64,000 bases of DNA from Halorussus aquaticus (lineage in GTDB: Archaea > Halobacteriota > Halobacteria > Halobacteriales > Haladaptataceae), in contig NZ_CP100400.1 of assembly GCF_024218795.1 (NCBI RefSeq), forward strand, positions 186,001 to 250,000. The letters are read 5' to 3'. The notes beneath the pieces were generated by a model that ran no database searches, was not told the origin of the DNA, and saw only the letters and a program-made list of their open reading frames with translations. A program made the position numbers and the translations under genes. Below are positions 42,056 to 50,238 of this stretch, piece after piece (positions within the stretch are counted from its first letter, which is position 1; each line of letters opens with the position of its first letter).

Positions 42056-42211
42056 ACCGAGCGTTGCGATGGGTCCGACAAGGTTCTTGCCTTCGCGAGT
42101 TCCGCCGTCTCGGCGATATCTCCGCGATACCGCCGGGGATACCCCGTCGGCGACCGCGTCGGTTCGGTCGCTCCCGTAGGTCTCAAGAGGCCGTTGGGCC
42201 AAGGGACGTGC

Positions 42212-42868
42212 GTGACCATCTCTGCCGTCATCTTCGACTTCGACGAGACGCTGGCCGTGCCCGCTCGCTCGCGCGAGGCGGTGCTGGCCGAGAGTACCGA
42301 GGCGGTCGGTGCGCCCGACCTGTCGCGCGAGGCGTACCTCGAAGCACACGCGAAGCACCTCGACAGCGAGAGTCGGACGCCCATCTTCGCCGAGATGCTG
42401 CCCGAGGACAGCGACGTAGACCCCGAGGAACTCGCCGACGCCTACCGCCAGAAGGTCGCCGAGTCGCTCCGCCCGGTCGAGGGCGTACCCGGCCTGCTGG
42501 CGGACCTCCGCGAGGAGTACGCGCTCGGACTCCTCACCAACGGTCCGTCGAAGGCACAGTGGAGCAAACTCGACCAGTTCGACTGGATAGACCGCTTCGA
42601 CGCCACCGCGATTACGGGCGACCTCGCCGCTGGGAAACCCGACGTGCGCGCGTTCGAGGCCGTCCTCGACGACCTCGGCGTCGAACCCGACGAGGCGGTC
42701 TACGTCGGCGACGACCCCGAGGCCGACGTGGAGGGCGCGCGGAACGCCGGACTGTACGCCGTGCAGGTCCTCTACGAGGGCAGTCCCGACCGCCATCCGG
42801 ACGCCCACGCCTACGTCGAACGCGACTCGCTGGCGGCCGACCTCCCCGGAATCGTCCGCGACCTCTGA
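42212..42868 (+). CDS. HAD-superfamily hydrolase (phosphatase)
   Basis: 218 aa from GTG 42212 (VTISAVIFDFDETLAVPARS). Motif I FDFDETLAV has the nucleophile and acid/base Asp. Motif II is LLTNGPSKAQWSK, motif III the Lys in AAGKPDVRAFEAVL, and motif IV VGDDPEADVEGARNAGL, the complete GDD...D. The helical C1 cap suits small phosphate esters such as phosphoglycolate or nucleotides. It is divergent from the OMPDC-like gene, so a linked metabolic step is conceivable but unsupported. No ATG is nearby in frame; GTG is the only sensible start. Confidence 0.85.
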   Translation: MTISAVIFDFDETLAVPARSREAVLAESTEAVGAPDLSREAYLEAHAKHLDSESRTPIFAEMLPEDSDVDPEELADAYRQKVAESLRPVEGVPGLLADLREEYALGLLTNGPSKAQWSKLDQFDWIDRFDATAITGDLAAGKPDVRAFEAVLDDLGVEPDEAVYVGDDPEADVEGARNAGLYAVQVLYEGSPDRHPDAHAYVERDSLAADLPGIVRDL

Positions 42869-42952
42869 CCGATCCTCCCGTCGTTCGGACCGCTCGACTC
42901 TCCCCGTCGTTCGGACCGCTCACCGTTCTCTCTCCTCGGGACCGCGACCGAC

Positions 42953-43354
42953 TCACGCCGCGTTCTCGGCGGCTTCCACCGTCGAGACGAACACGTCGGT
43001 CGCCCGCTTGACCTCCGCGCCGTCCTCGACGAAGACCAGCGTCCGCGGGGGCCGAACCGCCTTCGGTCGGACGCGCAGGCCCACCGACTCCGCGCTCTCG
43101 GCCGCGGCGTCGGCCTCCTCGCGGAACTCGACGCGGACCCGGTCCTCGTGGACGTAGACCTCCGCCAGAACGTCGGACTCCCCGCCCGACTCGCGGGCGA
43201 CCTCGTAGGCCAGTTCGCCGTCGGCCGACCCCTCCACGTCGGCGTCGGCGTTGACGACTTCGAGGGCGTCGAGTCCGGAGTCCTTGCGACTCGACACCTC
43301 CGAAGAGAGCAGTTGGGCGATGCGCTTGCCGTCGGTAGTTCGCTCCTCGACCAT
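42953..43354 (-). CDS. Conserved haloarchaeal protein of unknown function
   Basis: 133 aa. N-terminal DGKRIAQLLSSEVSSRKDSG (helical), then a beta-rich part (VLAEVYVHEDRVRVEFREEA, VRPPRTLVFVEDGAEVKRAT) that could be a small alpha/beta sensor domain. It is acidic with no cysteine or membrane segment. It sits upstream of nothing obvious on its strand; DUF2240 is 66 nt away on the same strand. No named family is recognised. Confidence 0.6.
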   Translation of the reverse strand: MVEERTTDGKRIAQLLSSEVSSRKDSGLDALEVVNADADVEGSADGELAYEVARESGGESDVLAEVYVHEDRVRVEFREEADAAAESAESVGLRVRPKAVRPPRTLVFVEDGAEVKRATDVFVSTVEAAENAA

Positions 43355-43420
43355 ACCCGACGATTGGCGCGGGACCGAATCAGCCTTCGGCTTTCGAGCG
43401 TTCGCGGTCGGCCCGCGGAC

Positions 43421-43873
43421 TCAGTCGTCGGCCTTCAGTTCCTCGCGGGCCTCGGCGGCCTCGCGGCCGACGTCCACGCCGCGCCGCCGGGCGTACACGA
43501 CCGCGGCGGCCTCGATGGTCACGCCGAGGCGACTCTGGAGGTCGTTGATTTCGGCCACCGCGGTCTGCTTGTCGGTCCCCGCCGAGACCACCTTGTCGAG
43601 CAGTTTCTCGAAGGTGGACTGCTCCTGCAGGATGGACTCGTCGGGTACGAACTCCTCGGCGATTTCGACCGCCGCGACGTCGAACTCCGCGACTACCTCG
43701 CCGTCGTCGTGCGCGAGCAGTCCCTGCCCGGCCGCCACGTCGATGAGACGCTCGGCCTGGTCGGGCGAGAACCAGTCGCGGTCCAACGACAGCGCGACGA
43801 CGAACTCGCTCTCGGGCATCGACTCGGTGCCCTTCTGCTGGAACGGGGCGGCGACTGCACTCCGGAGACTCAT
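43421..43873 (-). CDS. DUF2240 family protein
   Basis: 150 aa. The pattern SLRSAVAAPFQQKGTESMPE, then VVALSLDRDWFSPDQAERLI, then QGLLAHDDGEVVAEFD and EKLLDKVVSAGTDKQTAVAEIN matches the conserved archaeal DUF2240 family. The N-terminal part resembles a winged-helix, so nucleic-acid binding is plausible but not shown. It is upstream of the 133-aa unknown on the same strand, and they may be co-transcribed. Confidence 0.75.
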   Translation of the reverse strand: MSLRSAVAAPFQQKGTESMPESEFVVALSLDRDWFSPDQAERLIDVAAGQGLLAHDDGEVVAEFDVAAVEIAEEFVPDESILQEQSTFEKLLDKVVSAGTDKQTAVAEINDLQSRLGVTIEAAAVVYARRRGVDVGREAAEAREELKADD

Positions 43874-44342
43874 CGCTCGAAAGGGTGCGGGTGATCTGCG
43901 TAAAGGTGGCGGTTCTCCGATGGAGAGTAACGAGGTAACGACCGACCTACGCGAAGACGCGGGGCGGTTTCGAAAAGTTCCGCGAGCGGGCGACTCCGTT
44001 CAGTCCGTCTAGTAAGCCGTAGACAAGGGTTTCTTTCTGCTCAGTAGGGTAGCGTGTAGGAAGATAGGACTTTTTGTTCGTGTAGATGCTACCCGAACGA
44101 GGTTTCTCCGGAAGATATCGTATCTCCGGTCAAGGTGGAGGCGATGAGTGCGGTGTGAATTTCTCGTCGCAGCGTGCTATCGACCATTATCCATCTGTTT
44201 GATATATATGGCCCTTACCGTTATGTAATCTTCAGTCCGACGGAGAACTACCCCATTTCTCTTAGAAATAGTTTCATAACGCCCGGAACGAGTTGGTGGG
44301 TTTACAGAACAGGGGAGCTTCCTCTTTAAAGGAGGGTTCCGA
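43874..44342. other. AT-richer intergenic region
   Basis: About 470 nt without a supportable gene. From roughly 44000 to 44340 the sequence is clearly richer in A and T than the surroundings (for example, tttgatatatatgg and ctttaaaggagggtt). The gene that follows is also less GC-biased in codon use. This suggests a recently acquired or relaxed patch. No direct repeat or tRNA marks an insertion edge. Confidence 0.5.
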
Positions 44343-44963
44343 ATGAGAGAGAAACGGCTCACCGTCACGATAATCACAATTGTGGTAATGAGCGCGATAG
44401 GGATGGGATTGATGATACCTAGCGCCGAATCAGTTGATGACCAGTCTGCTGTCACAGCCCAAGAAACAACGACGGTTGCAGACGGAGCACAGACGTCCAA
44501 TTTGACGTTTACGAATCAGACATCGAACGGGAGTGCGGTTGTCGCAAGTGAAGTCGTAATCGCCGAGCGCCTCCGGCCGAATGGCGGGTTCGTCGTAATT
44601 CACGCTGTGAACGAATCAGTGGTCGGTGAGAACGCGACCGACATGCTCGGCGGTGCGCTGACCGAAACCGTCAATAATTCGAGCCTCGGTGATCGACTGG
44701 GTAACTCGACGTTGCTAGGTCCCGGACCACACGAGAACGTGACGGTCGCTCTCGACAAACCGCTGGAGGAGAGCCAAGTGCTCGTCGCAGTCCTCTACAA
44801 CAACACCAACGCTAACGAGCGGTTCGATCCAGAGGCCGACACGCCGATGGAAGTCGACGAGTTCCCCGGAGAACTCGTCGCTGATATCGGCCTCGTCAAC
44901 GTCTCAGCGACAGCCGAGGGAACGACCGTTGCCGAGCCAGAGACTACGACGACCGAGACGTAA
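44343..44963 (+). CDS. Secreted DUF7282-like surface protein
   Basis: 206 aa. N-terminal signal/anchor REKRLTVTIITIVVMSAIGM followed by a low-complexity Thr-rich segment. The ordered domain VVIAERLRPNGGFVVIHAVN...HENVTVALDKPLEESQVL...VLYNNTNANERFDPE is the repeat unit seen in many haloarchaeal cell-surface proteins (DUF7282 type). Many N-x-S/T sites suggest glycosylation, and the Thr-rich tail (EPETTTTET) ends without a PGF-CTERM, so anchoring is unclear. Codon use is less GC-biased than in its neighbours. GGAGG about 10 nt before the ATG is a strong ribosome-binding site, unlike the mostly leaderless genes around it. Confidence 0.75.
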   Translation: MREKRLTVTIITIVVMSAIGMGLMIPSAESVDDQSAVTAQETTTVADGAQTSNLTFTNQTSNGSAVVASEVVIAERLRPNGGFVVIHAVNESVVGENATDMLGGALTETVNNSSLGDRLGNSTLLGPGPHENVTVALDKPLEESQVLVAVLYNNTNANERFDPEADTPMEVDEFPGELVADIGLVNVSATAEGTTVAEPETTTTET

Positions 44964-45045
44964 GCAGCCACTCGGTCACTACCTATCGGTTTCTCTTCGA
45001 CTCTACGAACCCTTACTCCTGAATCGAACGGTGTACCACTTGAGG

Positions 45046-45056
45046 GGATTAATAAA
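45046..45056 (+). promoter_or_regulatory. TATA box of the HFX_2341-like gene
   Basis: GGATTAATAAACG is centred about 26 nt before ATG 45078, which is canonical spacing for a leaderless transcript. Confidence 0.6.
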
Positions 45057-45077
45057 CGTCCCTGCTAAGTACAGCAT

Positions 45078-46004
45078 ATGCAGACCCACATCGTCCCGGT
45101 CGGGTTCGACTACGACCGGCTCATCGCGCCCCTCGTGCGCGACCAGTTGGACGTGGACCGCGTCATCCTGTTGGAGGGTGCGGTCGGGAGCGAGGCCAAC
45201 GTCGAGTACTCCCGGAACCTCTCTCAGAAGTTGGAGCAGGACTTCCAGAACCTTCTCGGCGCGACGACCGAGCGCGTGGTCGTCGCGGACGTGTACGACT
45301 ACGACGCCGCCTTCGAGCAGGCCTACGACCTGATAAACGCGGAACTCGACGAGGATCGGGAGGTCTGGGTCAACATCTCCGCGATGCCCCGGACCGTCAG
45401 CTTCGCCTTCGCCACCGCGGCCCACTCCGTGATGGTCGAACGCGAGGAGGACCGCGAGAAGATTCACACCTACTACACCGCCCCGGAGAAGTACCTCGAA
45501 ACCGAACTCGCCGAGGAACTCCGGCGACAGGCGGACCTCCTCGAAGACCTCTCCGGGGACGCCGGGGCCGCCGACGGAGTCGAGACCGACCGCATCGAGC
45601 ACCGCCTCGACAGCGCCCGTGACCTGCTCTCGGAGTTCGACGAGCGCGGCACGACCATCGGCGCGAAGCGCGTCGGCGACGGCCATATCGCGGAGATTCC
45701 GGTCGCCTCCTTCTCCAACGTCAAGCCCTTCGAGGAGGTCATCCTGTTCCAACTCGGCGAGGCGGGGGAGTTCGAGTCGGTCTCGGAACTCGCGGAGGCG
45801 CTGGCCAGCGAACTCGACGAGGAGTACACCGACAGCTTCCGGTCGAAGGTCATCTACAACGTGGACCGGTTGGGTCCGGGCGGCAAGGGGTACATCGAAC
45901 AGGAGGAACACGGGAAGTCCTACCGGACGCGCCTGTCCCGAATCGGGGAGTTGTGGGTCCGGGCGCACGCGAACGGCGAGCCGCCACGCGGTTCGGACAC
46001 GTGA
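45078..46004 (+). CDS. HFX_2341-family regulator with CARF-like N-terminal domain
   Basis: 308 aa. The N-terminal half (MQTHIVPVGFDYDRLIAPLV... to about 140) is a Rossmann-like domain with NISAMPRTVSFAFATAAHSV, related to the CARF domains of CRISPR ancillary proteins. The C-terminal half (about 215-300) contains a winged-helix-like segment: VSELAEALASELDEEYTDSF, SKVIYNVDRLGPGGKGYI and RTRLSRIGELWV. The haloarchaeal HFX_2341 family (DUF6293) is annotated as transcriptional regulators; the signal is unknown, and cyclic oligonucleotides would be one possibility. No cas genes are in the window. Confidence 0.8.
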   Translation: MQTHIVPVGFDYDRLIAPLVRDQLDVDRVILLEGAVGSEANVEYSRNLSQKLEQDFQNLLGATTERVVVADVYDYDAAFEQAYDLINAELDEDREVWVNISAMPRTVSFAFATAAHSVMVEREEDREKIHTYYTAPEKYLETELAEELRRQADLLEDLSGDAGAADGVETDRIEHRLDSARDLLSEFDERGTTIGAKRVGDGHIAEIPVASFSNVKPFEEVILFQLGEAGEFESVSELAEALASELDEEYTDSFRSKVIYNVDRLGPGGKGYIEQEEHGKSYRTRLSRIGELWVRAHANGEPPRGSDT

Positions 46005-46088
46005 GCGGCGAAGCCGCGAACGGGGAGTAGACGCGAGCGGAGCGAGCGACAGAACTATCACGGTTCCAAACATCCGAGAAGTCGAGTC

Positions 46089-46322
46089 ATGGACCAGAGC
46101 GAACTCTCGGAACTCGTCTCGTCGCTGACGCCGTACGAGTCCGCCGGCACCGTCAACACGTACCGGAACACGGTCAGCATCGCCTGTCCGGCCTGCGAGG
46201 AGTCGTTCGACGACATGGTCGTCTGCGAGGGCGAGTACGACAGCCTCGAACTGAGCCGGTTGCTCGACCTCTGCGTGACCACCGCCGGTGACGACGTGGT
46301 GCTGTTCACCCATCAGGAGTAA
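46089..46322 (+). CDS. Small haloarchaeal protein with CPAC motif
   Basis: 77 aa. NTYRNTVSIACPACEESFDD has CxxC, and a second Cys is in VVCEGEYDSLELSRLLDLC. This resembles a small haloarchaeal zinc-binding family (possibly DUF7385). It lies 84 nt downstream of the HFX_2341-like regulator on the same strand and may be part of the same unit. Function unknown. Confidence 0.7.
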   Translation: MDQSELSELVSSLTPYESAGTVNTYRNTVSIACPACEESFDDMVVCEGEYDSLELSRLLDLCVTTAGDDVVLFTHQE

Positions 46323-46334
46323 CAGCCACGACGC

Positions 46335-47039
46335 TCACCGCGCTTCCAACTTCTTCACTCGCGTCGCCAGCGCCAGAAACGTCGCGCTAATCGTAATCAC
46401 GACCGCTCCGGCCGCCGCGATTTCGTGGGTCGGCGAGGGGTGGGAGAACCCGTTCGCCAGCACCTCCTGTCCGGGGAGGGTCGTGTGGTGGGGCGTGCCG
46501 ACTAACGGCACGAAGTAGTCCACCACGTCGTTGAAGCCGTACCAGACCACCGCGACCAGCACCGCGCCGACCGGGAAGTCGCTGTAGCGGTGGATGACGA
46601 ACGCCTCGGCGACCATCCCGAGGTGGCTCCAGAACAGGAAGTTGTACATCAGCACCGAGTTGTACGAGAACCCGTCCATGAACGCCAGTAGGACGAACGG
46701 GGTCCAGAGGCCGAGTTTGAGACAGCCGAAGAACGCGAGGGCGTTGACTACCTCCGAGTTCCGGCCGAGTTTCCAGAGCGCGAGACTGGCCGCGATGAAC
46801 AGTGTCGCGACCGGACTGTCGGGGACGAACGGCCACATCACGGGCGGTTCGACCCCGAACTGTAGCGTTATCAGCGGGTCCGACAGGGGGAGTGGGTGGA
46901 AGCCGTAGTACCAGAAGCCGAACGCGGTCCCGGCGAGGTTGACCGCGACGATGACCCACGCGTACCGGAGCGCGAGGTCCTCCAGCGACTCCGGGAGCGG
47001 CGCGACGTAGCCCGGAAGGTCGGCCCGGTCGGGGAGCAT
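46335..47039 (-). CDS. DUF1405 integral membrane protein
   Basis: 234 aa with six to seven transmembrane helices, for example YAWVIVAVNLAGTAFGFWYY, PVATLFIAASLALWKLG, WTPFVLLAFMDGFSYNSVLM and GAVLVAVVWYGFNDVVDY. The pattern GFWYYGFHPLPLSDPLITLQ and FGCLKLGLWTPFVL is characteristic of the DUF1405 family, found in haloarchaea and Bacillus (YpjA). Function unknown. It is divergent from pdxS and convergent with the small CPAC gene. Confidence 0.85.
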   Translation of the reverse strand: MLPDRADLPGYVAPLPESLEDLALRYAWVIVAVNLAGTAFGFWYYGFHPLPLSDPLITLQFGVEPPVMWPFVPDSPVATLFIAASLALWKLGRNSEVVNALAFFGCLKLGLWTPFVLLAFMDGFSYNSVLMYNFLFWSHLGMVAEAFVIHRYSDFPVGAVLVAVVWYGFNDVVDYFVPLVGTPHHTTLPGQEVLANGFSHPSPTHEIAAAGAVVITISATFLALATRVKKLEAR

Positions 47040-47158
47040 ACCGAAGTCGTCTCACGTCCGGCGCAAAGCTTTGGCGGTCTCGGGGCGCACTCGCGGGGTA
47101 CCGGCAGAAGGACTGGTAATCGGTACGCATTAACCGGACGCGTCCCGATGTCTCACAC

Positions 47159-48067
47159 ATGGCCGACGAGACAGACATCGAGGAACTCAAGCGAGGAAGC
47201 GAACTCGTCAAGCGCGGGTTCGCCCGGATGCAGAAGGGCGGCGTCATCATGGACGTGGTGAACCGCGAACAGGCCCGCATCGCCGAGGACGCGGGCGCAG
47301 TCGCGGTGATGGCGCTGGAAGCCGTCCCGGCCGACATCCGCAAGCGCGGCGGCGTCGCGCGGATGGCCGACCCCGCGGACGTCGAGGAGATAATCGACGA
47401 GGTGTCGATTCCGGTGATGGGCAAGTCCCGCATCGGTCACACAAAGGAGGCCGAGATTCTGGGGGCCATCGGCGTGGACATGATAGACGAGTCGGAGGTC
47501 CTCACCCCCGCCGACGACAAGTACCACATCGACAAGCGCGAGTTCACTTCGCCGTTCGTCTGCGGCGCGCGCAACCTCGGTGAGGCCCTGCGCCGCATCG
47601 AAGAGGGCGCGGCGATGATTCGGACGAAGGGCGAGGCGGGCACGGGCGACGTGAATCAGGCGGTCCACCACCAGCGCAACATCAAGAGCGCGATTCGGAA
47701 AATCGAGGGGATGACTCACGAGGAGCGCGAGGCCTTCGCCCGCGACATCGAGGCCCCCGCGCCGCTCGTCCACGAGACCGCCGAGGAGGGGCGCCTCCCG
47801 GTCGTCAACTTCGCGGCGGGCGGCATCGCCACGCCCGCGGACGCCGCGCTGATGATGCACCACGGCTGTGACGGCATCTTCGTCGGGTCGGGCATCTTCG
47901 GCGCGGAGGACCCCGAGGCGATGGCCGACGCCATCGTGGAGGCGACGAACAACTGGGACGACCCCGAGCGACTCGCCGCCATCAGCAAGGACATCGGGTC
48001 GGGCATGAAAGGCGAGGCCAACGCCGACCTGCCCGAGGAAGAGAAGCTTCAGGGTCGCGGGAACTGA
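47159..48067 (+). CDS. pdxS: Pyridoxal 5'-phosphate synthase subunit PdxS
   Basis: 302 aa. Lyase subunit of the R5P-dependent vitamin B6 pathway; it condenses ribose 5-phosphate, glyceraldehyde 3-phosphate and ammonia supplied by PdxT. It is a TIM barrel with the motifs [19 protein letters not shown] (catalytic Lys region), [36 protein letters not shown] and FVGSGIFG. pdxT is not in the window. A TATA-like GCATTAACC lies 28 nt before the ATG. Function is certain. Confidence 0.96.
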   Translation: MADETDIEELKRGSELVKRGFARMQKGGVIMDVVNREQARIAEDAGAVAVMALEAVPADIRKRGGVARMADPADVEEIIDEVSIPVMGKSRIGHTKEAEILGAIGVDMIDESEVLTPADDKYHIDKREFTSPFVCGARNLGEALRRIEEGAAMIRTKGEAGTGDVNQAVHHQRNIKSAIRKIEGMTHEEREAFARDIEAPAPLVHETAEEGRLPVVNFAAGGIATPADAALMMHHGCDGIFVGSGIFGAEDPEAMADAIVEATNNWDDPERLAAISKDIGSGMKGEANADLPEEEKLQGRGN

Positions 48068-48149
48068 GCGACCGCCGGACCGTCGTCCGAGCGGGCGGCG
48101 AACGGTGGGAACCGCACCAACTCTTCTCTATCACCCATCACAGAAAGTG

Positions 48150-48158
48150 TTAAAAATA
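48150..48158 (+). promoter_or_regulatory. TATA box of the 62-aa membrane protein
   Basis: GTTAAAAATACG is centred about 26 nt before ATG 48179. This supports the start and a leaderless mRNA for a gene that would otherwise be easy to dismiss. Confidence 0.6.
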
Positions 48159-48178
48159 CGTGGTGTGTTCGTGCTCAC

Positions 48179-48367
48179 ATGGATTCCCCGTTCGAGAACC
48201 CGGCCGTCCGATACGGGATGGGTCTCAGCAGTGCCGCAGTGCTCGTGTTCGTCGCGCTCTCGTTCCTCGACGGAATCACTCGGTGGTTCGTGTTGGGTAT
48301 GGCGGTCCTCGAAGTCGTCCTCGTTCCGCAACTACTGAAGCGAGCGATGGCGCAGAATAACGCCTGA
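48179..48367 (+). CDS. Small two-helix membrane protein
   Basis: 62 aa: MDSPFENPAVRYGMGLSSAA... with two hydrophobic helices (GLSSAAVLVFVALSFLD and RWFVLGMAVLEVVLVPQLL). A strong TATA box at the leaderless distance supports expression. The C-terminus LKRAMAQNNA is short and basic. Family not recognised; many haloarchaea carry similar tiny membrane proteins near pdxS, but I cannot confirm a link. Confidence 0.6.
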   Translation: MDSPFENPAVRYGMGLSSAAVLVFVALSFLDGITRWFVLGMAVLEVVLVPQLLKRAMAQNNA

Positions 48368-48421
48368 CCGGCTGAAAACGTACTGAACGATACTGTCGGT
48401 ACGCGCTCGATAGCGACCTGC

Positions 48422-49306
48422 TCACTCCCCGAGTATCTCCGCACCGCGCCCGATTCCCGTCTGGTACGCTTGCGCGTCCACGCCAGCCTCGCCGAAGGCA
48501 CCGACCATCGCGGAGGCGACCGCCCGGCGCTGGTCGCAGTCGCGACAGACCGCCAGCACGCCGGGACCCGCCCCGGAGACAGTTACGCCGGTCGCGCCCG
48601 CCTCGCGTGCGGCGTCGGCCACCGCGTCGTAACCCTCGATGAGGTCGGCGCGGGCGGGCGTCACGACCGGGTCGGTCAGCCCTCTGCCGACGAGTTCCGG
48701 GTCGTCGCGGCACATCCCCGCCACCAGCGTCGAGGCGTTGCCGACGGTCTCGACCATCTGGTCCATCTCGACCGACTCGGGGACGACGCCGCGGGCCTCG
48801 CGGGTCGAGACGACGGTCTCGGGCAGGCAGACGACCACCGGAAGGTCGGCGTCGATTCGCGTGATGCCCTCGTCGGTGACGATGGTGAATCCGCCCAGAA
48901 TCGACGGGGCCACGTTGTCGGCGTGGGCCTCGCCCGAGACGACCGCCTCGCCCTCCGCGGCCAACCACACTAGTTCCTCGCGGGAGAGACCTCGGTCGTA
49001 GAGTTCGTTGAGTGCGACCGCCGCGCCCGCAGCGCTCGACGCCGAGGAGCCGAGTCCGGACGACGGCCGGACGCCCTTGTCTATCTCGATGTGGGCCGGG
49101 GCGTCGAGTTCGCGCGCGACCACTCCCGCGGTGTTCTCCGCGGGTTCCGTCGGGACGAACTCCGCGCCCGCGCCGGTCACCTCGATGGTGGTCTCGCTCG
49201 CGCGCTCGACTCGGACGACGTCGGCCGGGCGGGTCAGTGCCACCCCGAACACGTCGAAACCGCTCCCGAGGTTCGCGCTCGTCGCCGGGGCCCGCACCGT
49301 AAGCAT
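48422..49306 (-). CDS. thrB: Homoserine kinase (GHMP family)
   Basis: 294 aa. Phosphorylates homoserine for threonine synthesis. GHMP kinase motifs: N-terminal [21 protein letters not shown]-loop-like [20 protein letters not shown], and C-terminal [14 protein letters not shown]. The frame extends upstream, but [16 protein letters not shown] is the conserved start at 49306. It is divergent from adk with a 130-bp gap. Confidence 0.93.
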   Translation of the reverse strand: MLTVRAPATSANLGSGFDVFGVALTRPADVVRVERASETTIEVTGAGAEFVPTEPAENTAGVVARELDAPAHIEIDKGVRPSSGLGSSASSAAGAAVALNELYDRGLSREELVWLAAEGEAVVSGEAHADNVAPSILGGFTIVTDEGITRIDADLPVVVCLPETVVSTREARGVVPESVEMDQMVETVGNASTLVAGMCRDDPELVGRGLTDPVVTPARADLIEGYDAVADAAREAGATGVTVSGAGPGVLAVCRDCDQRRAVASAMVGAFGEAGVDAQAYQTGIGRGAEILGE

Positions 49307-49406
49307 GACCGTGCATTGTGAGGGCCAAATGAAAAACCTGCCGGGCCGCGCCGGGGAGTGGTACCCATTGACAGTTTCCAAGTCACGGTCGTCCGCTTTC
49401 TTTAAG

Positions 49407-49416
49407 CCTTTATGGG
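49407..49416 (+). promoter_or_regulatory. TATA box of adk
   Basis: CTTTAAGCCTTTATGGG carries an A/T-rich core centred about 25 nt before ATG 49437. The upstream TTTAAG at 49401 is a second possible box. Confidence 0.5.
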
Positions 49417-49436
49417 TGGGCGATGCATCCTTACGT

Positions 49437-50087
49437 ATGAACCCGCACATTCTGATACTCGGTGCGCCGGGCGCAGGCAAGGGAACCCAGAGCGACAACA
49501 TCGTCGAGGAGTTCGGCGTCGAACACGTCACGACCGGCGACGCCCTCCGGGCGAACAAGGAGATGGACATCAGCCACCTCGGTCTGGAGTACGACACGCC
49601 GGGCGAGTACATGGACCGCGGCGAACTCGTCCCCGACGAGGTCGTCAACGAAATCGTCGAGACGGCCCTCGACGAGGCCGACGGCTACGTGCTCGACGGC
49701 TACCCGCGCAACCTCGATCAGGCCGAGACCCTCTCGGAGATGACCGACCTCGACGCGGTACTCTACCTCGACGTGGACGAGGACGTGCTGGTCGAGCGAC
49801 TCACCGGCCGCCGAGTCTGCGAGGAGTGCGGTGCGACCTATCACGTCGAGTTCAGTCCCCCCGAGGAGGAAGGCGTCTGCGACGCGTGCGGCGGCGACCT
49901 CTACCAACGAGAGGACGACACCGAGGAGACTGCCCGCGAACGCATCCGCGTCTACGAGGAGAACACCGCGCCGGTCGTGGAGTTCTACGACGACCGGGGG
50001 AGTCTGGTCAGCATCGACGGAGACCAGACGCCCGACGAGGTGTGGGAGGACGTCAAAGACGCCATCGAAGCGAACGCCGACGCCTGA
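49437..50087 (+). CDS. adk: Adenylate kinase
   Basis: 216 aa. ATP + AMP to 2 ADP. P-loop [13 protein letters not shown]-binding [10 protein letters not shown], and a long LID with a zinc site CEECGATYH...CDACGG (CxxC twice). It is of bacterial-type long-LID architecture, as is usual in haloarchaea. It begins the conserved archaeal block adk, DUF106 insertase, cmk, cbf5, although a lipoprotein gene on the other strand now sits between adk and DUF106. Confidence 0.95.
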   Translation: MNPHILILGAPGAGKGTQSDNIVEEFGVEHVTTGDALRANKEMDISHLGLEYDTPGEYMDRGELVPDEVVNEIVETALDEADGYVLDGYPRNLDQAETLSEMTDLDAVLYLDVDEDVLVERLTGRRVCEECGATYHVEFSPPEEEGVCDACGGDLYQREDDTEETARERIRVYEENTAPVVEFYDDRGSLVSIDGDQTPDEVWEDVKDAIEANADA

Positions 50088-50238
50088 ACGTCCGTCGGCA
50101 GAACGCCCGACTTCACGGTTGCCACTCTTCTGCACTCGCAGTTCTTCATATCTACTTCCTCGAATCCATTTCTTCGAGTGTCCCGGCAGTGGAGTCAGTC
50201 GAATCTCCTCCGAACCCCGGGTCTCTCTCCGAAGTCGG

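Noticed and set aside
45078-46004. CRISPR-associated protein
   Set aside because: The N-domain is CARF-like, but no repeats or cas genes are in the window; it fits the HFX_2341 regulator family better.
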